A stretch of DNA of 64,000 bases from an uncultured Agromyces sp. (GCA_913053875.1 CAJXGN010000002.1:339427-403426), one strand, 5' to 3'; counted from the stretch's first letter, positions 43,717 through 52,989 are shown. Notes: generated by a model from the sequence alone, not told the origin. Numbers and translations: made by a program.

Positions 43717-44555
43717 GCCGGCTTCCTCCACATGAAGAACGGGCTGGACGCGAAGCGCGACTCGGTCGCCTCGGCGAGGTCGGCGGGCCGGCCGCCCATC
43801 GCGGCGAGCGCCGTGATCACGTTCACGTACTGGTAGGTCACGTTGCCGGCGGCCATGACGCGATCGAAGCGGCATCCGTCGACCGCGCCCTCGAGGTCGC
43901 CGTCGCGCATCCAGGCGACGGCGTCGGCGTCAAACTCGGGGTCGGGCGAGCCGGCGAACTGCCTCGGGCCGCCGACGTCGGTCGCCATGTGGCCCGAGGT
44001 GATGAGCGCGACGCGCGCGTCGGTCTCCCAGGCGGCGATCGTCTCGCGCAGGTGCTCGCCGAGCACCGCGAACCGGCGCGGCGAGGGCAGCGGCGGCAGG
44101 GTCGCGTTGGTGTGGATCGGCACGATCGGCAGGTCGAGCTCGGGCCGCAGGTACTGCAGCGGGATCACGAAGCCGTGGTCGAGTCGCCACTCGTGGCTGA
44201 CGGCGAAGTCGATCGCCTCGGGCAGCAGCTCGCGGCCGGCGATGGCCTCGGCGAGCTCCGGATGCCCCGCGAGCTCGACGTACTCCATGCCGAACGTGCG
44301 GACCTCGTTCTCGTAGGTGCCGTGGTACTGCGCGGCCTTGCCGACGACGAACGCTGGGGCGTGGTCGAAGAAGAACTGGCGGATGTGGTCGGTGCCGACG
44401 ACGACGAGCACGTCGACGCCGAGCTCGCTGATGGTGTCGCGGATGCGGGCGAAGTTGCCCGCGACCGCAGCGAGGTCGTCGGGCATCGGGTCGCGCATCG
44501 CCCGCCAGAGCAGCGGGTTGTGCGGCGTCGCCGCCGCCATCACGAGTTCGGCCAT
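43713..44555 (-). CDS. LigB-type catalytic subunit of an extradiol dioxygenase
   Basis: Probably a non-heme Fe(II) enzyme that opens a dihydroxylated aromatic or heteroaromatic ring. The 280-residue LigB fold keeps the likely ligands: His12 in AATPHNP, His in VVGTDHIR, and SHEWRLDHGFVIPL, with TSGHMATDVGG near the C-terminus. Protocatechuate, gallate or a hydroxypyridine would all be possible; sequence alone does not decide. The neighbours (amidohydrolase, CoA-transferase) would handle the ring-opened acid. Confidence 0.87.
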   Translation of the reverse strand: MAELVMAAATPHNPLLWRAMRDPMPDDLAAVAGNFARIRDTISELGVDVLVVVGTDHIRQFFFDHAPAFVVGKAAQYHGTYENEVRTFGMEYVELAGHPELAEAIAGRELLPEAIDFAVSHEWRLDHGFVIPLQYLRPELDLPIVPIHTNATLPPLPSPRRFAVLGEHLRETIAAWETDARVALITSGHMATDVGGPRQFAGSPDPEFDADAVAWMRDGDLEGAVDGCRFDRVMAAGNVTYQYVNVITALAAMGGRPADLAEATESRFASSPFFMWRKPA

Positions 44556-44647
44556 GCGTGCCGCCTTCCGTCGGGTCGAGTGCGGGGGTCGAGGGGCGAT
44601 CGGATGCCGCGACCGACGGTGGACGGAACCCCCGGCGCGGCACCCGG

Positions 44648-45511
44648 TCAGAGCCCGAACAGGGTCCGGGCGTTGTCCAGCAGGATCTTCTGCCTGGACG
44701 TCTCCTTGAGTCCGAGGTCGTCGAACTCGCGCATCCAGCGATCGGCCGTCATGACCGGCCAGTCCGACCCGAACAGCACCCGGTCGGTGATGAGCGAGTC
44801 CGCGTAGCGCACGACCTCCGGGGGCAGGTACTTCGGCGCCCAGCCGGAGAGGTCGAGGTAGACGTTCGACTTGTGCCAGACCATCGCGAGGTTCTCGAGG
44901 TGCCACGGCCACGCGGGGTGCGCGCTGATGATCTTGAGCTCGGGGAACTCGGCGGCGACGTCGTCGATGTAGGGCACGGGCCGAGCGTTCTCGAGCCGGT
45001 ACCCGCCGCCGCCGGGCGTTCCCGCGCCGGCACCCGGGAACCCGGAATGGAACATGACGACGAGGCCGAGCTCGGCGCAGGTCTCCCAGATGGGGAAGAA
45101 CCGGCGGTCGTTCGGTAGGAACTTCTGGCGGGCCGGGTTCAGCTCGCCGACGCCCTTGATGCCGTACTCGGCGTGCATGCGGCGGATCTCGGCGATGGCC
45201 GCCTCGCCCTTCCACGGGTCGATGCCCGCGAAGGCGAGGAAGACGTCGGGGTGGTCGGCCTGCGCCCGGCCGAGCAGGTCGTTCGGGGCACCGGGGATGC
45301 CCGACGTGGTCTCGGAATCGGAGTTGACGATGACCGCCATCATGTGCCGGTCGCGGTACTGGTCGGCCTGCTCGGCGAACGAGACCACGGGCCGCTCGCG
45401 GCCGAAGTGCTTGGCCATCTGGGTGTGGCGCGACCCCATCGCGGCGAGGAACTCCTCGGTCTGCGGATGGGTGTGCGCGTCGATGGCGACGAGGCCGTCG
45501 GGGATGCTCAT
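44648..45511 (-). CDS. ACMSD-like amidohydrolase (TIM-barrel hydrolase/decarboxylase)
   Basis: A 287-residue amidohydrolase-2 family protein. The N-terminal metal site is AIDAHTHPQ. Further ligands lie in VVMFHSGFPGAG and IISAHPAWPWHLENLAM, and the conserved Asp in LFGSDWPVM. Relatives decarboxylate aminocarboxymuconate semialdehyde or hydrate oxalomesaconate, both products of extradiol ring cleavage. That matches the LigAB-type dioxygenase just downstream. The exact reaction is open. The CoA-transferase gene upstream overlaps it by four bases. Confidence 0.85.
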   Translation of the reverse strand: MSIPDGLVAIDAHTHPQTEEFLAAMGSRHTQMAKHFGRERPVVSFAEQADQYRDRHMMAVIVNSDSETTSGIPGAPNDLLGRAQADHPDVFLAFAGIDPWKGEAAIAEIRRMHAEYGIKGVGELNPARQKFLPNDRRFFPIWETCAELGLVVMFHSGFPGAGAGTPGGGGYRLENARPVPYIDDVAAEFPELKIISAHPAWPWHLENLAMVWHKSNVYLDLSGWAPKYLPPEVVRYADSLITDRVLFGSDWPVMTADRWMREFDDLGLKETSRQKILLDNARTLFGL

Positions 45512-46683
45512 GCGCGGGCTCCTTCGGTACGCGGCCGGGTGAGGGCGTCGGTGTCGGCGCCGAGCATGGGCGCGGCGTGCAGTGCGGGGCGGCCGCTGCG
45601 GTGGAACCGCGTGCTCGGCGCCGGCACGCTGACGGTGCCGCCGGCCGGGCTCGCGATCTCCTCGATCAGGCCCATCGCGGCGACCTGCGGGTCGTCGAAC
45701 AGGTCGGCCACCGTGTTCAGCGGGCCGTGCGGGATGTCGTGGTCGGCAAGCCGCTGGAGCCAGTGCTCCCGGGGCTTCGCAGCGGTGATGGCCTTCAGCT
45801 CGACGTCGAGCTCGTCGTAGTTGCGCACGCGGCCCTCCCGGGTGGCGAAGCGCGGGTCGTCGGCGAGGTCGGGGCGCTCGAGCACCTCGAGCAGGCCGGT
45901 CCAGAACTTCTCGGGCACCGACATGTGGATGACGAACGCCTTGCCGTCGGAGCCGACGCACGCGTAGGCCTGCGCGCGTCGGGGCCGGGAATCGGGCGCC
46001 GCGACCTGACCGGTCTCGAGGTAGGTCGAGGCGGCCTCGGTCACGAAGTCGATGAGCGACCCGACCATCGAGACCTCGAGGTGCTCGCCCTCACCGCGGG
46101 CCTCGCGTGCGTGCAGGGCCGCGAGCACGGCCTGCGCCGCCGACATGCCCGACAGCAGGTCGGAGAACGCAGGCCCGAGCGGGCGCAGCACGCTGTCGGG
46201 CACGACCTGGCTGTACATGCCGCCGACCGCCGAGATGACGGTGTCGTAGGCGGGCCGCTTCGCGTACGGGCCGTCGGGGCCGAAGCCCGTGATGGCGCAC
46301 GAGATGAGCCTCGGGTTGCGGGCGCGCAGCACGTCGGGTCCGAACCCGAGGCGCTCGGCGACCCCCGGGCGGAAGTTCTCGATCAGCACGTCGGCATCCT
46401 CGGCCAGCTCGAGCAGGCACTCGAGGCCCTCAGGATCCTTCAGGTCGAGCACGACCCCGCGCTTGCCGCGGTTGTAGGCGGCGAACTGCGGGCTGTACGT
46501 GCCGCTGCCCTCCCACCGACGCATCGGGTCGCCGTCGGGCGACTCGACCTTGATCACGTCGGCGCCCAGGTCGGCCAGCAGCTTCGCCGCGTACGGGCCC
46601 GAGATGTACTGGCCGAGCTCGATCACGCGCACGCCGGCGAGCGGCCCGCGGGCGTCGTCGGTCGGCCGGGAGTGGTCGGTCAT
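45508..46683 (-). CDS. CaiB/BaiF-family CoA-transferase
   Basis: Moves CoA between carboxylic acids, 391 residues. The family pattern is clear: GVRVIELGQYISGPYAAKLLADLGADVIKVE, YNRGKRGVVLDLKDPEGLECL, DVLIENFRPGVAERLG, PAYDTVISAVGGM (catalytic Asp in YD) and the C-terminal HDIPHGPLNTVADLF. It probably activates an acid formed in this pathway. It overlaps the OsmC gene before it and the amidohydrolase gene after it by four bases each. Confidence 0.92.
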   Translation of the reverse strand: MTDHSRPTDDARGPLAGVRVIELGQYISGPYAAKLLADLGADVIKVESPDGDPMRRWEGSGTYSPQFAAYNRGKRGVVLDLKDPEGLECLLELAEDADVLIENFRPGVAERLGFGPDVLRARNPRLISCAITGFGPDGPYAKRPAYDTVISAVGGMYSQVVPDSVLRPLGPAFSDLLSGMSAAQAVLAALHAREARGEGEHLEVSMVGSLIDFVTEAASTYLETGQVAAPDSRPRRAQAYACVGSDGKAFVIHMSVPEKFWTGLLEVLERPDLADDPRFATREGRVRNYDELDVELKAITAAKPREHWLQRLADHDIPHGPLNTVADLFDDPQVAAMGLIEEIASPAGGTVSVPAPSTRFHRSGRPALHAAPMLGADTDALTRPRTEGARA

Positions 46684-47321
46684 CGGGTCTGCTCCTGTTC
46701 GTGTTCGGTGCGCAGCTCGGCCGGGCGCTCGTCGAGCACGGCGCGTCCGTTGTGCTCCAGCATGAGGTGCACGGGCACCGCGCGCGACATGAGGGCGCTG
46801 ATGGGGCAGCGCGCCACCGCCTCGCGGAGCATGCCCACGGCAGCGGCATCCGTCGCCGAGTCCTCGACGCGCACGTCGAGCACGAACCACTGCGGATGCG
46901 GCGGGGCATCGCCCACCCCGAGCTCACCGCGCGTGTCGAGCAGGGTGCGCACGTCGAGCTCGAGGCGGTGCACGGCCACGTCGCGCGCCGCCCACGTCTT
47001 GGCCGCCCAGCCGAGCACGCAGAACGCGATGCCGCTCAGCAGGTAGCGCATGGGGCTGGGCGCGGAGCCCGCGCCGCCGCGGTCGGGCGCCTCGTCGGCG
47101 CGGAACTCGACGTCGGTGCCGTACTGCGTGAACCGGGAGACGGCGGTGACGTCGCGCTCGAGCGAGGCCGACACCCACGGGCGCACGACGCCCGCGTCGG
47201 CGTCCTTCCACAGCCGCTCCGACGAGCGGTGCATCGAGGCGCGCAGCGCCTGTCGGTCGACGATGGGCTCGGGGGCATCCGTGCCCCGACGACCCCGTGC
47301 GGCGGTGCGCTCAGGCGACAT
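46680..47321 (-). CDS. OsmC-family protein
   Basis: 213 residues. OsmC-like proteins are often thiol peroxidases with two cysteines. Here a Cys lies in LSGIAFCVLGWAAKTWA and another in EAVARCPISALM, at the usual helix positions. The N-terminal 35 residues are disordered. Why an OsmC protein belongs to this catabolic operon is not clear; protection from peroxides or reactive intermediates is a guess. It overlaps the MDR gene by 11 bases and the CoA-transferase gene by four. Confidence 0.82.
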   Translation of the reverse strand: MSPERTAARGRRGTDAPEPIVDRQALRASMHRSSERLWKDADAGVVRPWVSASLERDVTAVSRFTQYGTDVEFRADEAPDRGGAGSAPSPMRYLLSGIAFCVLGWAAKTWAARDVAVHRLELDVRTLLDTRGELGVGDAPPHPQWFVLDVRVEDSATDAAAVGMLREAVARCPISALMSRAVPVHLMLEHNGRAVLDERPAELRTEHEQEQTR

Positions 47322-48324
47322 CGACGATCACCTTCCCCGTGCGGTGCTCGCCGAACTCGCGGTACGCGTCGGCGATGCGGTCGAGCGGATAGCGGCGCGC
47401 GATCGGCGGCCGCACGACCCCGTCGGCGACGAGGTCCATGCCGCGGCGCACCTGCGCGTGGTCGGCGCTGGCCACTCCGATGAGACGCAGGCGGCGGAGG
47501 TAGAAGGCCCGCGCGTCGAGCTCGAGCGAGGTCTCGACGGAGGCCGAGCAGAAGACTGCGCGGCCGCCCCAGCGAAGGGCGCCCACGCCCGCGGCCAGCA
47601 TGCCGGCGTGGCCGCTCACGTCGAGGGAGACGTCGACGCCGTCGGGCAGCGCACGGGCGAATTCGGAGGCGAGATCGTCGGGCGACGACGCCCGCAGCGT
47701 GGTCACGTCCGGCCAGAGGTCGAGCGGCTGCCGCGACGCGGCGACCACCTCGGCGCCCAGGTAACGCGCGAGCTGCACGGCGACCTGGCCGAGCGTGCCG
47801 CTCGCGCCGGTGACGAGCACCCGCTCGCCCGCAGCGACCCCGGCCGTCTCGAGCGCGTTCAGCACGATCGGCACGCTGTGCACGGCCGCCGACGCGATCG
47901 CGGCATCGAGGTCGCGCCGGTCGACCGCGTTGCGCTCGGGTACCGTCACGAGCTCGGCGGCGCCGCCGTCGCGGTGCCCGCCGATCACGGTCTGCGCGGG
48001 GCAGTCGGCCTCGCGGCCCCGCGCGCACCACGTGCAGGCACCGCACGGCACGTTGGGCTTCACGACCACGCGCTCGCCGACGCGGGCGGGGTCCACACCG
48101 GTTCCCACCGCCATGATCGTGCCGGCCGGGTCGAGGCCCAGCGTGCGCGGGAGCCGCACGGCGGCGCCCGGTCCGACGCCAGCGATGAGGTTCAGGTCGA
48201 GCTGGTTGACCCCGACGGTCTCGACGGCCACGAGCACCTCGCCCGCTGCGGGCTCGGGTGCGGCGACGTCTTCCACCCGCAGGCCGTCGAGGCCGTGCGC
48301 GGTGAGGCGCGCCGCTCGAACCAT
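47311..48324 (-). CDS. Zinc-type medium-chain dehydrogenase/reductase
   Basis: 337-residue NAD(P)-dependent alcohol dehydrogenase or quinone reductase. The structural Zn site is PCGACTWCARGREADC. The catalytic region is LGLDPAGTIMAVGTGVDPARVGERVVV, and the Rossmann motif is VLVTGASGTLGQVAVQLARYLGAEV. It is the first gene of the operon running down to ligA. Its start lies 54 bases from the TGGATACTGTATCCA operator. The substrate is unknown. Confidence 0.9.
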   Translation of the reverse strand: MVRAARLTAHGLDGLRVEDVAAPEPAAGEVLVAVETVGVNQLDLNLIAGVGPGAAVRLPRTLGLDPAGTIMAVGTGVDPARVGERVVVKPNVPCGACTWCARGREADCPAQTVIGGHRDGGAAELVTVPERNAVDRRDLDAAIASAAVHSVPIVLNALETAGVAAGERVLVTGASGTLGQVAVQLARYLGAEVVAASRQPLDLWPDVTTLRASSPDDLASEFARALPDGVDVSLDVSGHAGMLAAGVGALRWGGRAVFCSASVETSLELDARAFYLRRLRLIGVASADHAQVRRGMDLVADGVVRPPIARRYPLDRIADAYREFGEHRTGKVIVDVA

Positions 48325-48377
48325 GTCGTCTCGCCTCCTCGGGTGGGAGCCGTCGGCGGCCCCGCGTTTCGTCGTCT

Positions 48378-48392
48378 TGGATACTGTATCCA
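48378..48392. promoter_or_regulatory. Operator palindrome TGGATACTGTATCCA
   Basis: A perfect 7+1+7 palindrome about 54 bases before the MDR dehydrogenase gene. The form is typical of GntR-family (FadR/FCD-type) sites. A near-identical site lies 113 bases away, at the other divergent gene. Confidence 0.7.
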
Positions 48393-48490
48393 GAATTGCC
48401 CGGACCTGTCCACGGTCATTCGACGATACGTGCCCAGGTAACGACCGCGTTGCGAGTCTCGCCGCATCCGTAGACACCTTCCACCACTTT

Positions 48491-48503
48491 GGATACAGTA
48501 TCC
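48491..48503. promoter_or_regulatory. Operator palindrome GGATACAGTATCC
   Basis: A 6+1+6 palindrome, about 70 bases before the start of the binding-protein gene at 48574. Same core as 48378-48392. Both divergent transcripts are probably under one regulator, whose gene is not in this window. Confidence 0.7.
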
Positions 48504-48573
48504 GCAATTCGCGGGAGGCCTTCTGCACAGCGGGGAGCCGACCGTGAGGAACCCGCCGAGAATGGAGAAAGTC

Positions 48574-49656
48574 ATGCGCAATTCCAGAGCACGGTACGGC
48601 CTCATGCTGGCCGCGGGGGTCTCCGCCCTCGCGCTGCTGGCGGCCTGTGCGGCGACCGACACGGCCACGGGATCCGACGAACCCGTCGAGATCGCCGACG
48701 GCGAGCCCGGTCCCGCCGAGGACACCGAGATCACGGTGGCCATCCCCTTCCCCGACATCACGATGTACTCGATGTACGTCCTCGCCACCGACCTCGGGTA
48801 CTACGAGGAGGAGGGCCTCACGGTCGAGGTGATCACGGCCGACAACGTCACCGCCGCGGTGGCCTCGGGCAGCGCCGACATCGGCGTCGAGAGCACCGGC
48901 ACGGTGATCGAGGCGATCCGCGGCGGCGTCGAGGTCGAGCTCGTGAGCGGCCACTACTGCCGCCAGAACTTCGACTTCGCCGTGCAGGACGGCATCACCT
49001 CGGTCGACCAGCTCGAGGGCACCTCGGTGGTGCTCGCGGGCACGCCCGGCGACCCCGCGGAGTTCCAGCGCGCGCTGGTGCTGCAGGAGGAGGGCTGGGA
49101 CCTCGACACGGTGAACGTCGAGGTCGTCTACCCCGGCCCCGGCTCCGAGTCGTGGACCGAGTTCTTCGTGAACGACCGCATCACCCTCCAGCCGTTCTAC
49201 GGCGACGACCTGCCGGCGCTCGAGGCGCACGACGCGAACATCATCGTCGAGTCGCTGCGCAACTGGGCGAACGACGTGCAGATCGCCGGCGACGGCTGGA
49301 TCGAGGAGAACCCGAACACGCTCGTGCGCTTCCTGCGCGCGACGATCAAGGCGACGCAGTACCTCACCGCGCCGGCTCCGGGCGAGTTCCCCGAGAACGT
49401 CGACAGCGTGCTCGACATCTACGAGGCCAACGACTTCGACGTCGCCGACCTCCGCGAGAACGAGACGCCGTGGGTGCTCGACGGGCACCTGGCCTGCGAC
49501 AACCTCTACTTCGACGCCGCGGCGTGGGACGAGACGGTCGAGACGCAGTCGCTGCAGCCGATCGAGTTCGACGAGGCGCAGATCGCCTACCTGCTGAAGG
49601 CGCAGGAGCTGCTCGGCATCGACAACGCCGGACCGGAGACGCTGCCCTACCCCTGA
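48574..49656 (+). CDS. ABC transporter substrate-binding lipoprotein, NMT1/THI5-like (second importer)
   Basis: 360-residue binding protein with the lipobox ALALLAACAA. The mature part has PFPDITMYSMYVLATDLGYYEEEGLTVEVI and VASGSADIGVESTGTVIEAIRGG of the NMT1 family, then VSGHYCRQNFDFAVQDGITSVDQLEGT. The ATG at 48574 has GGAG six bases upstream and is preferred over the GTG at 48544. It is transcribed away from its permease and ATPase genes (50.4-53.0 kb, minus strand), and a strong terminator follows. The ligand is presumably the substrate of this catabolic locus. Confidence 0.87.
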   Translation: MRNSRARYGLMLAAGVSALALLAACAATDTATGSDEPVEIADGEPGPAEDTEITVAIPFPDITMYSMYVLATDLGYYEEEGLTVEVITADNVTAAVASGSADIGVESTGTVIEAIRGGVEVELVSGHYCRQNFDFAVQDGITSVDQLEGTSVVLAGTPGDPAEFQRALVLQEEGWDLDTVNVEVVYPGPGSESWTEFFVNDRITLQPFYGDDLPALEAHDANIIVESLRNWANDVQIAGDGWIEENPNTLVRFLRATIKATQYLTAPAPGEFPENVDSVLDIYEANDFDVADLRENETPWVLDGHLACDNLYFDAAAWDETVETQSLQPIEFDEAQIAYLLKAQELLGIDNAGPETLPYP

Positions 49657-49672
49657 GTCGGGCCGTATCCTC

Positions 49673-49712
49673 GAAGCGCCCCCACCGCAGCGCATGACGG
49701 TGGGGGCGCTTC
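49673..49712 (+). terminator. Terminator of the binding-protein gene
   Basis: A 15-base perfect stem, GAAGCGCCCCCACCG with CGGTGGGGGCGCTTC, and a ten-base loop, 17 bases after the stop codon. The U-tract is weak. Confidence 0.75.
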
Positions 49713-49939
49713 GTCGTGTGCAGGGCGGTTCCGTGCGTGTTCGAGGGCGAGCGGATGCCCCTGGGTCGGCGCCTCCCGCGCCCGCTGCGCCCGCTCGAAC
49801 GACCGGTCCGTGCTGATCCGCGCCGGCCAGCATCGCAGACGCGCCGGCCAGCCGCCCAGCGGATCTCGCTCGGGGCGGGACGGGCTCGGGCGAGGCATCC
49901 GCCCGCCCCGGTCTCGAGGCGCACCCGGGCACGCGAGAA
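49713..49939. other. Intergenic stretch without a recognised gene
   Basis: No gene is seen between the two terminators. A GCGGATGCC heptamer unit (49751-49759) and its complement GGCATCCGC (49893-49901) face each other across 133 bases. Confidence 0.4.
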
Positions 49940-49977
49940 GCCGGCCCCCGTCTACTGCGCATGAAACGGGGGCCGGC
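49940..49977 (-). terminator. Terminator of the RidA-ended operon
   Basis: A 12-base stem, GCCGGCCCCCGT with ACGGGGGCCGGC, and a 14-base loop. It is extended by outer CGCGAGAAG/CTTCTCGCG pairing. It lies 19 bases after the stop of the ridA-like gene on the minus strand. Confidence 0.7.
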
Positions 49978-49995
49978 GGTCTTCTCGCGGGGCGC

Positions 49996-50397
49996 CTACC
50001 CCTTTGACGGCAGCGCCGCGATGGCCTCGATCTCGAACAGGTAGTCGGGGTTGGCGAAGCCCGCGACCTGCACGAGCGTCGACACGGGGAAGTCGTGCGT
50101 GAAGAACCGCGCGCGCACCTCCCGCAGCTCGTCGCGCATGAGCCGGAAGTCCTCGCCCAGGTACACGTTCACCTTCACGATGTCGGCCATGCTGCCGCCC
50201 GCCGACTCGAGCACGCGGCGGAGGTTGTCGAACGCGACCTCGGCCTGCTCGACCGCGCCCTTCGGCATGGTGCCGTCGAGCCGGTAGCCGATGATGCCGC
50301 TCACGAACAGCAGGTCGCCGCCCGAGACCCGGATGGCCTGGCTGAAGTCGGCCGTGGGCGGGTAGACGCCCTCGGGAACGATGATCTCCTTCTGCAT
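49996..50397 (-). CDS. RidA/RutC-family protein
   Basis: 133 residues of the YjgF/YER057c/UK114 fold, trimeric in relatives. These proteins hydrolyse reactive enamines and imines, and RutC serves in the Rut uracil pathway. Visible core: FVSGIIGYRLDGTMPKGAVEQAEVAFDNLRRVLESAGGSMADIVKVNVYLGED and STLVQVAGFANPDYLFEIEAIAAL, with the Arg of canonical RidA not clearly present. It is last in the operon after two permease genes. This suggests that an enamine or imine arises in the pathway. Confidence 0.88.
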   Translation of the reverse strand: MQKEIIVPEGVYPPTADFSQAIRVSGGDLLFVSGIIGYRLDGTMPKGAVEQAEVAFDNLRRVLESAGGSMADIVKVNVYLGEDFRLMRDELREVRARFFTHDFPVSTLVQVAGFANPDYLFEIEAIAALPSKG

Positions 50398-50423
50398 CCG
50401 CACTCCCTTCCGCGGGCCGCCCG

Positions 50424-51248
50424 TCAGGACGCGCCCATGATCTGCCGGTCGTCGTACCAGGGCGCGAGGCGCTTGCGCAGCGCCGCGATGAGCACGAGCG
50501 TGAGGTTCGCGATGATCACCATGACGATGACCATGGCGATCGCCTCGTCCATCTGGAACTGGTAGGCGGCGTACTCGAGCATGTGGCCGAGGCCGCCCGT
50601 GCCGCCGAGGAACTCGCCGAGCACCTCGCCGGTGAACCCGAGGGCCGCTCCGCGCTGGATGCCCGCGAGGGAATACGGGAGCGTCGCCGGGAAGATGACC
50701 TTCCAGCCGAGCGCGACGCCGTTGACCCCGTAGACGCGGCCGGCGTTCACGAGCGAATCGCTCACCGTGACGGCGCCCTCCATCGTGTTCAGGATGATCG
50801 GGAACACCGCGAGCAGGAACACCAGCGCGATCTTCGACTCGTTGCCGAGCCCGAGCACGAGGATGAACAGCGGCGCGAGCGCGACCTTCGGCGTCGAGTA
50901 GAGCAGCCAGAGGAACGGCGCGACCGTGAACCGCAGCACGGGCGACCAGCCGACCGCGAGGCCGACGGTCACGCCGACGACCACGGCCATCAGCAGGCCG
51001 ATGACGAGGTTCTGGAAGCTGAAGACGAACGCCTGCCAGAACTCCGGGTCGACGAGCAGTTGCAGGAACGACGCGAAGACGGCGGTGGGCGGCGGCAGGA
51101 ATGCGGCGGGCACGAGCTGCAGCCAGGTGACGGATGCCTCCCAGACGAGGAGGATCGCGGCGATCACGGCGAGGAGCAGCCAGCGCCACTTCGCCTCGCC
51201 GCCGACGAGGTTGCGCGGACGCAGCACGCGGGGTGCGGTGGTGATCAT
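50424..51248 (-). CDS. ABC transporter permease (second importer, subunit 1)
   Basis: 274-residue SsuC/TauC-like channel subunit with about six helices (LLLAVIAAILLVWEASVTWL at the start). The ATPase-contact loop is NAGRVYGVNGVALGWKVIFPATLPYSLAGIQRG. It overlaps the next permease gene by four bases. It works with the binding protein at 48.6 kb and the ATPase at 52-53 kb. The C-terminus ends DDRQIMGAS. Confidence 0.9.
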   Translation of the reverse strand: MITTAPRVLRPRNLVGGEAKWRWLLLAVIAAILLVWEASVTWLQLVPAAFLPPPTAVFASFLQLLVDPEFWQAFVFSFQNLVIGLLMAVVVGVTVGLAVGWSPVLRFTVAPFLWLLYSTPKVALAPLFILVLGLGNESKIALVFLLAVFPIILNTMEGAVTVSDSLVNAGRVYGVNGVALGWKVIFPATLPYSLAGIQRGAALGFTGEVLGEFLGGTGGLGHMLEYAAYQFQMDEAIAMVIVMVIIANLTLVLIAALRKRLAPWYDDRQIMGAS

Positions 51249-52078
51249 CGGCGGGCCTTCCTGGTCCACGGCGCGACCCAGCGTTCGATGCCGGTCATCA
51301 CCTGGGTCATGCCGACGCTCCACACGACCACCACCGCGATCGCGGCGAAGGCCTGGTCGGTCTGGTACGTGTTCGCCGAGCGGATGATGAGCGCACCCAT
51401 GCCCGAGGACGAGCCGGCGAGCTCGGCGACGACCATGCCGATCGTGGCGAGCACGACGGCCTGCCGGAGACCGGCGAACAGGAACGGCACCGTCGTCGGC
51501 AGGAACACCTTGCGATAGAGGTCCATCCGCGAGCCGCCGTAGACGCGACCGGCACGGATGATCGACTGGTTCGTCGTGCGCATGCCCGCCGCGATGTTCA
51601 GCAGGATCGGGAACAGTGCGCTGATCGTGACCAGGAAGATGACGGGCCCGATTCCGAACCCGAACCACGCCTTGGCGAGCGGCTGGTAGGCGATCGCGGG
51701 CGTCGCGTAGATCGTCCACGCGATCGGCCCGACGACCCGGTCGACGGGCAGCGAGCTGCCCATCAGCAGCCCCACGGGCACGCCGACCACGACCGCGATG
51801 GCGAAGCCCGTGAGCCACGCCTGCATCGAGATGGCGATGTTCGTCCACAGTGCGCCGCTCTGCAGCAGCTCGACGAACCCGCCGGCGATCGCCGACGGCG
51901 GCGGGAAGAACACGGGGTTGATCCAGCCGAGCACGCCGACGACGAGCTCCCACAGCGCGAGCAGGATGACGACCTCGACCGCGATGACGACGGCCTTGCC
52001 GCGCGTGTCGAGGCTCGCGAGCCACGCGGCGACGCCGGTCTTGCCGAGGTTCGGCCCGGAGGCCAGGAGGGTGCTCAT
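51245..52078 (-). CDS. ABC transporter permease (second importer, subunit 2)
   Basis: 277-residue partner permease. The first helix is VVIAVEVVILLALWELVVGVLGWI, and the EAA loop reads RAGRVYGGSRMDLYRKVFLPTTVPFLFAGLRQA. The last part, GMGALIIRSANTYQTDQAFAAIAVVVVWSVGM, is typical of the SsuC family. It overlaps the ATPase gene before it and the permease gene after it by four bases each. Confidence 0.9.
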   Translation of the reverse strand: MSTLLASGPNLGKTGVAAWLASLDTRGKAVVIAVEVVILLALWELVVGVLGWINPVFFPPPSAIAGGFVELLQSGALWTNIAISMQAWLTGFAIAVVVGVPVGLLMGSSLPVDRVVGPIAWTIYATPAIAYQPLAKAWFGFGIGPVIFLVTISALFPILLNIAAGMRTTNQSIIRAGRVYGGSRMDLYRKVFLPTTVPFLFAGLRQAVVLATIGMVVAELAGSSSGMGALIIRSANTYQTDQAFAAIAVVVVWSVGMTQVMTGIERWVAPWTRKARR

Positions 52079-52965
52079 CCGTCCTGCACCTTCGTCGCAC
52101 GTGTCTTCGTGCTCGAGCTGTGCGCGGCCGCGGTCGCCTCGCCCTGCAGCGCGTCCCACAGGTGGTCGCGCAGCTCGAGGAACCGCGGGTCGGACTGCAC
52201 GCTGCGCTCGGACCGCGGCCGGTCGAGCCGGGTCTCGATGATCTCCTTGATCGCACCCGGGTGGCTCTTGAAGACGACGATGCGGTCGCCCAGCAGGATC
52301 GCCTCCTCGATGGAGTGCGTGATGAAGAGCACGGTCTTGCCGGTCGCGGCGATGAGCTTCTCGATCTCGTCGCGCATGACCTCGCGGGTGAGCGCGTCGA
52401 CGGCGCCGAGCGGCTCGTCCATCAGCAGGATGCGGGGCTTCGCGACGATCGCGCGGGCCAGGCCGACGCGCTGCTGCATGCCGCCCGACAGCTCCCGCGG
52501 GTACGACGACTCGAAGCCCGAGAGGCCGACCAGATCGACCGCCTCCTGCACCCGGTCGCGCCAACCGTCGCCCTTCAGCCCCTTCTGCATCTCGAGGCCG
52601 AACTTCACGTTGTCGAACACCGTGCGCCACGGCAGCAGCGCGTAGTCCTGGAACACGACCGCGCGGTCCGGCCCGGGCCCGGTGACCGGCTCCCCGGCGA
52701 CGGTCACCGTGCCGGTGGTCGCCTGCACGAGCCCCGCGATCACGTTCATGAACGTGGTCTTGCCGCAGCCCGAGGGGCCGAGCACGGTGATGAACTCGCC
52801 CTCGCGCACGTCGAGGTCGACGCCCTCGATGGCGGTCAGGGTGTTGCCGGTGCGGGCCACGTTGTACCGCACGCTCAGGTCGCGCACCGAGATCAGCGGC
52901 TCGGATGCCGTGGTCTCGTCGCGTTCGCTCGTCTCGGTCATGGGCGCACTCTCTCTCACCGTCAT
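52075..52965 (-). CDS. ABC transporter ATPase (second importer)
   Basis: 296-residue SsuB/TauB-like ATPase. Walker A GPSGCGKTTF, Q-loop FQDYALLPWRT, signature LSGGMQQR, Walker B ILLMDEPLGAVD and switch ITHSIEEAILLGDR are all present. A C-terminal extension of about 50 residues (ETRLDRPRSERSVQSDPRFLELRDHLWDAL) is typical of nitrate/sulfonate/hydantoin-type ATPases. GGAG lies seven bases before the ATG at 52965; 52941 is a possible later start. Confidence 0.92.
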   Translation of the reverse strand: MTVRESAPMTETSERDETTASEPLISVRDLSVRYNVARTGNTLTAIEGVDLDVREGEFITVLGPSGCGKTTFMNVIAGLVQATTGTVTVAGEPVTGPGPDRAVVFQDYALLPWRTVFDNVKFGLEMQKGLKGDGWRDRVQEAVDLVGLSGFESSYPRELSGGMQQRVGLARAIVAKPRILLMDEPLGAVDALTREVMRDEIEKLIAATGKTVLFITHSIEEAILLGDRIVVFKSHPGAIKEIIETRLDRPRSERSVQSDPRFLELRDHLWDALQGEATAAAHSSSTKTRATKVQDG

Positions 52966-52989
52966 TGGTCGGCTCCTCGGGTTCCGGCG

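Noticed and set aside
43369..44555. LigA and LigB as a frameshifted single gene
   Set aside because: LigAB enzymes normally have two subunits. Each frame has its own start and the ATGA overlap is ordinary coupling.
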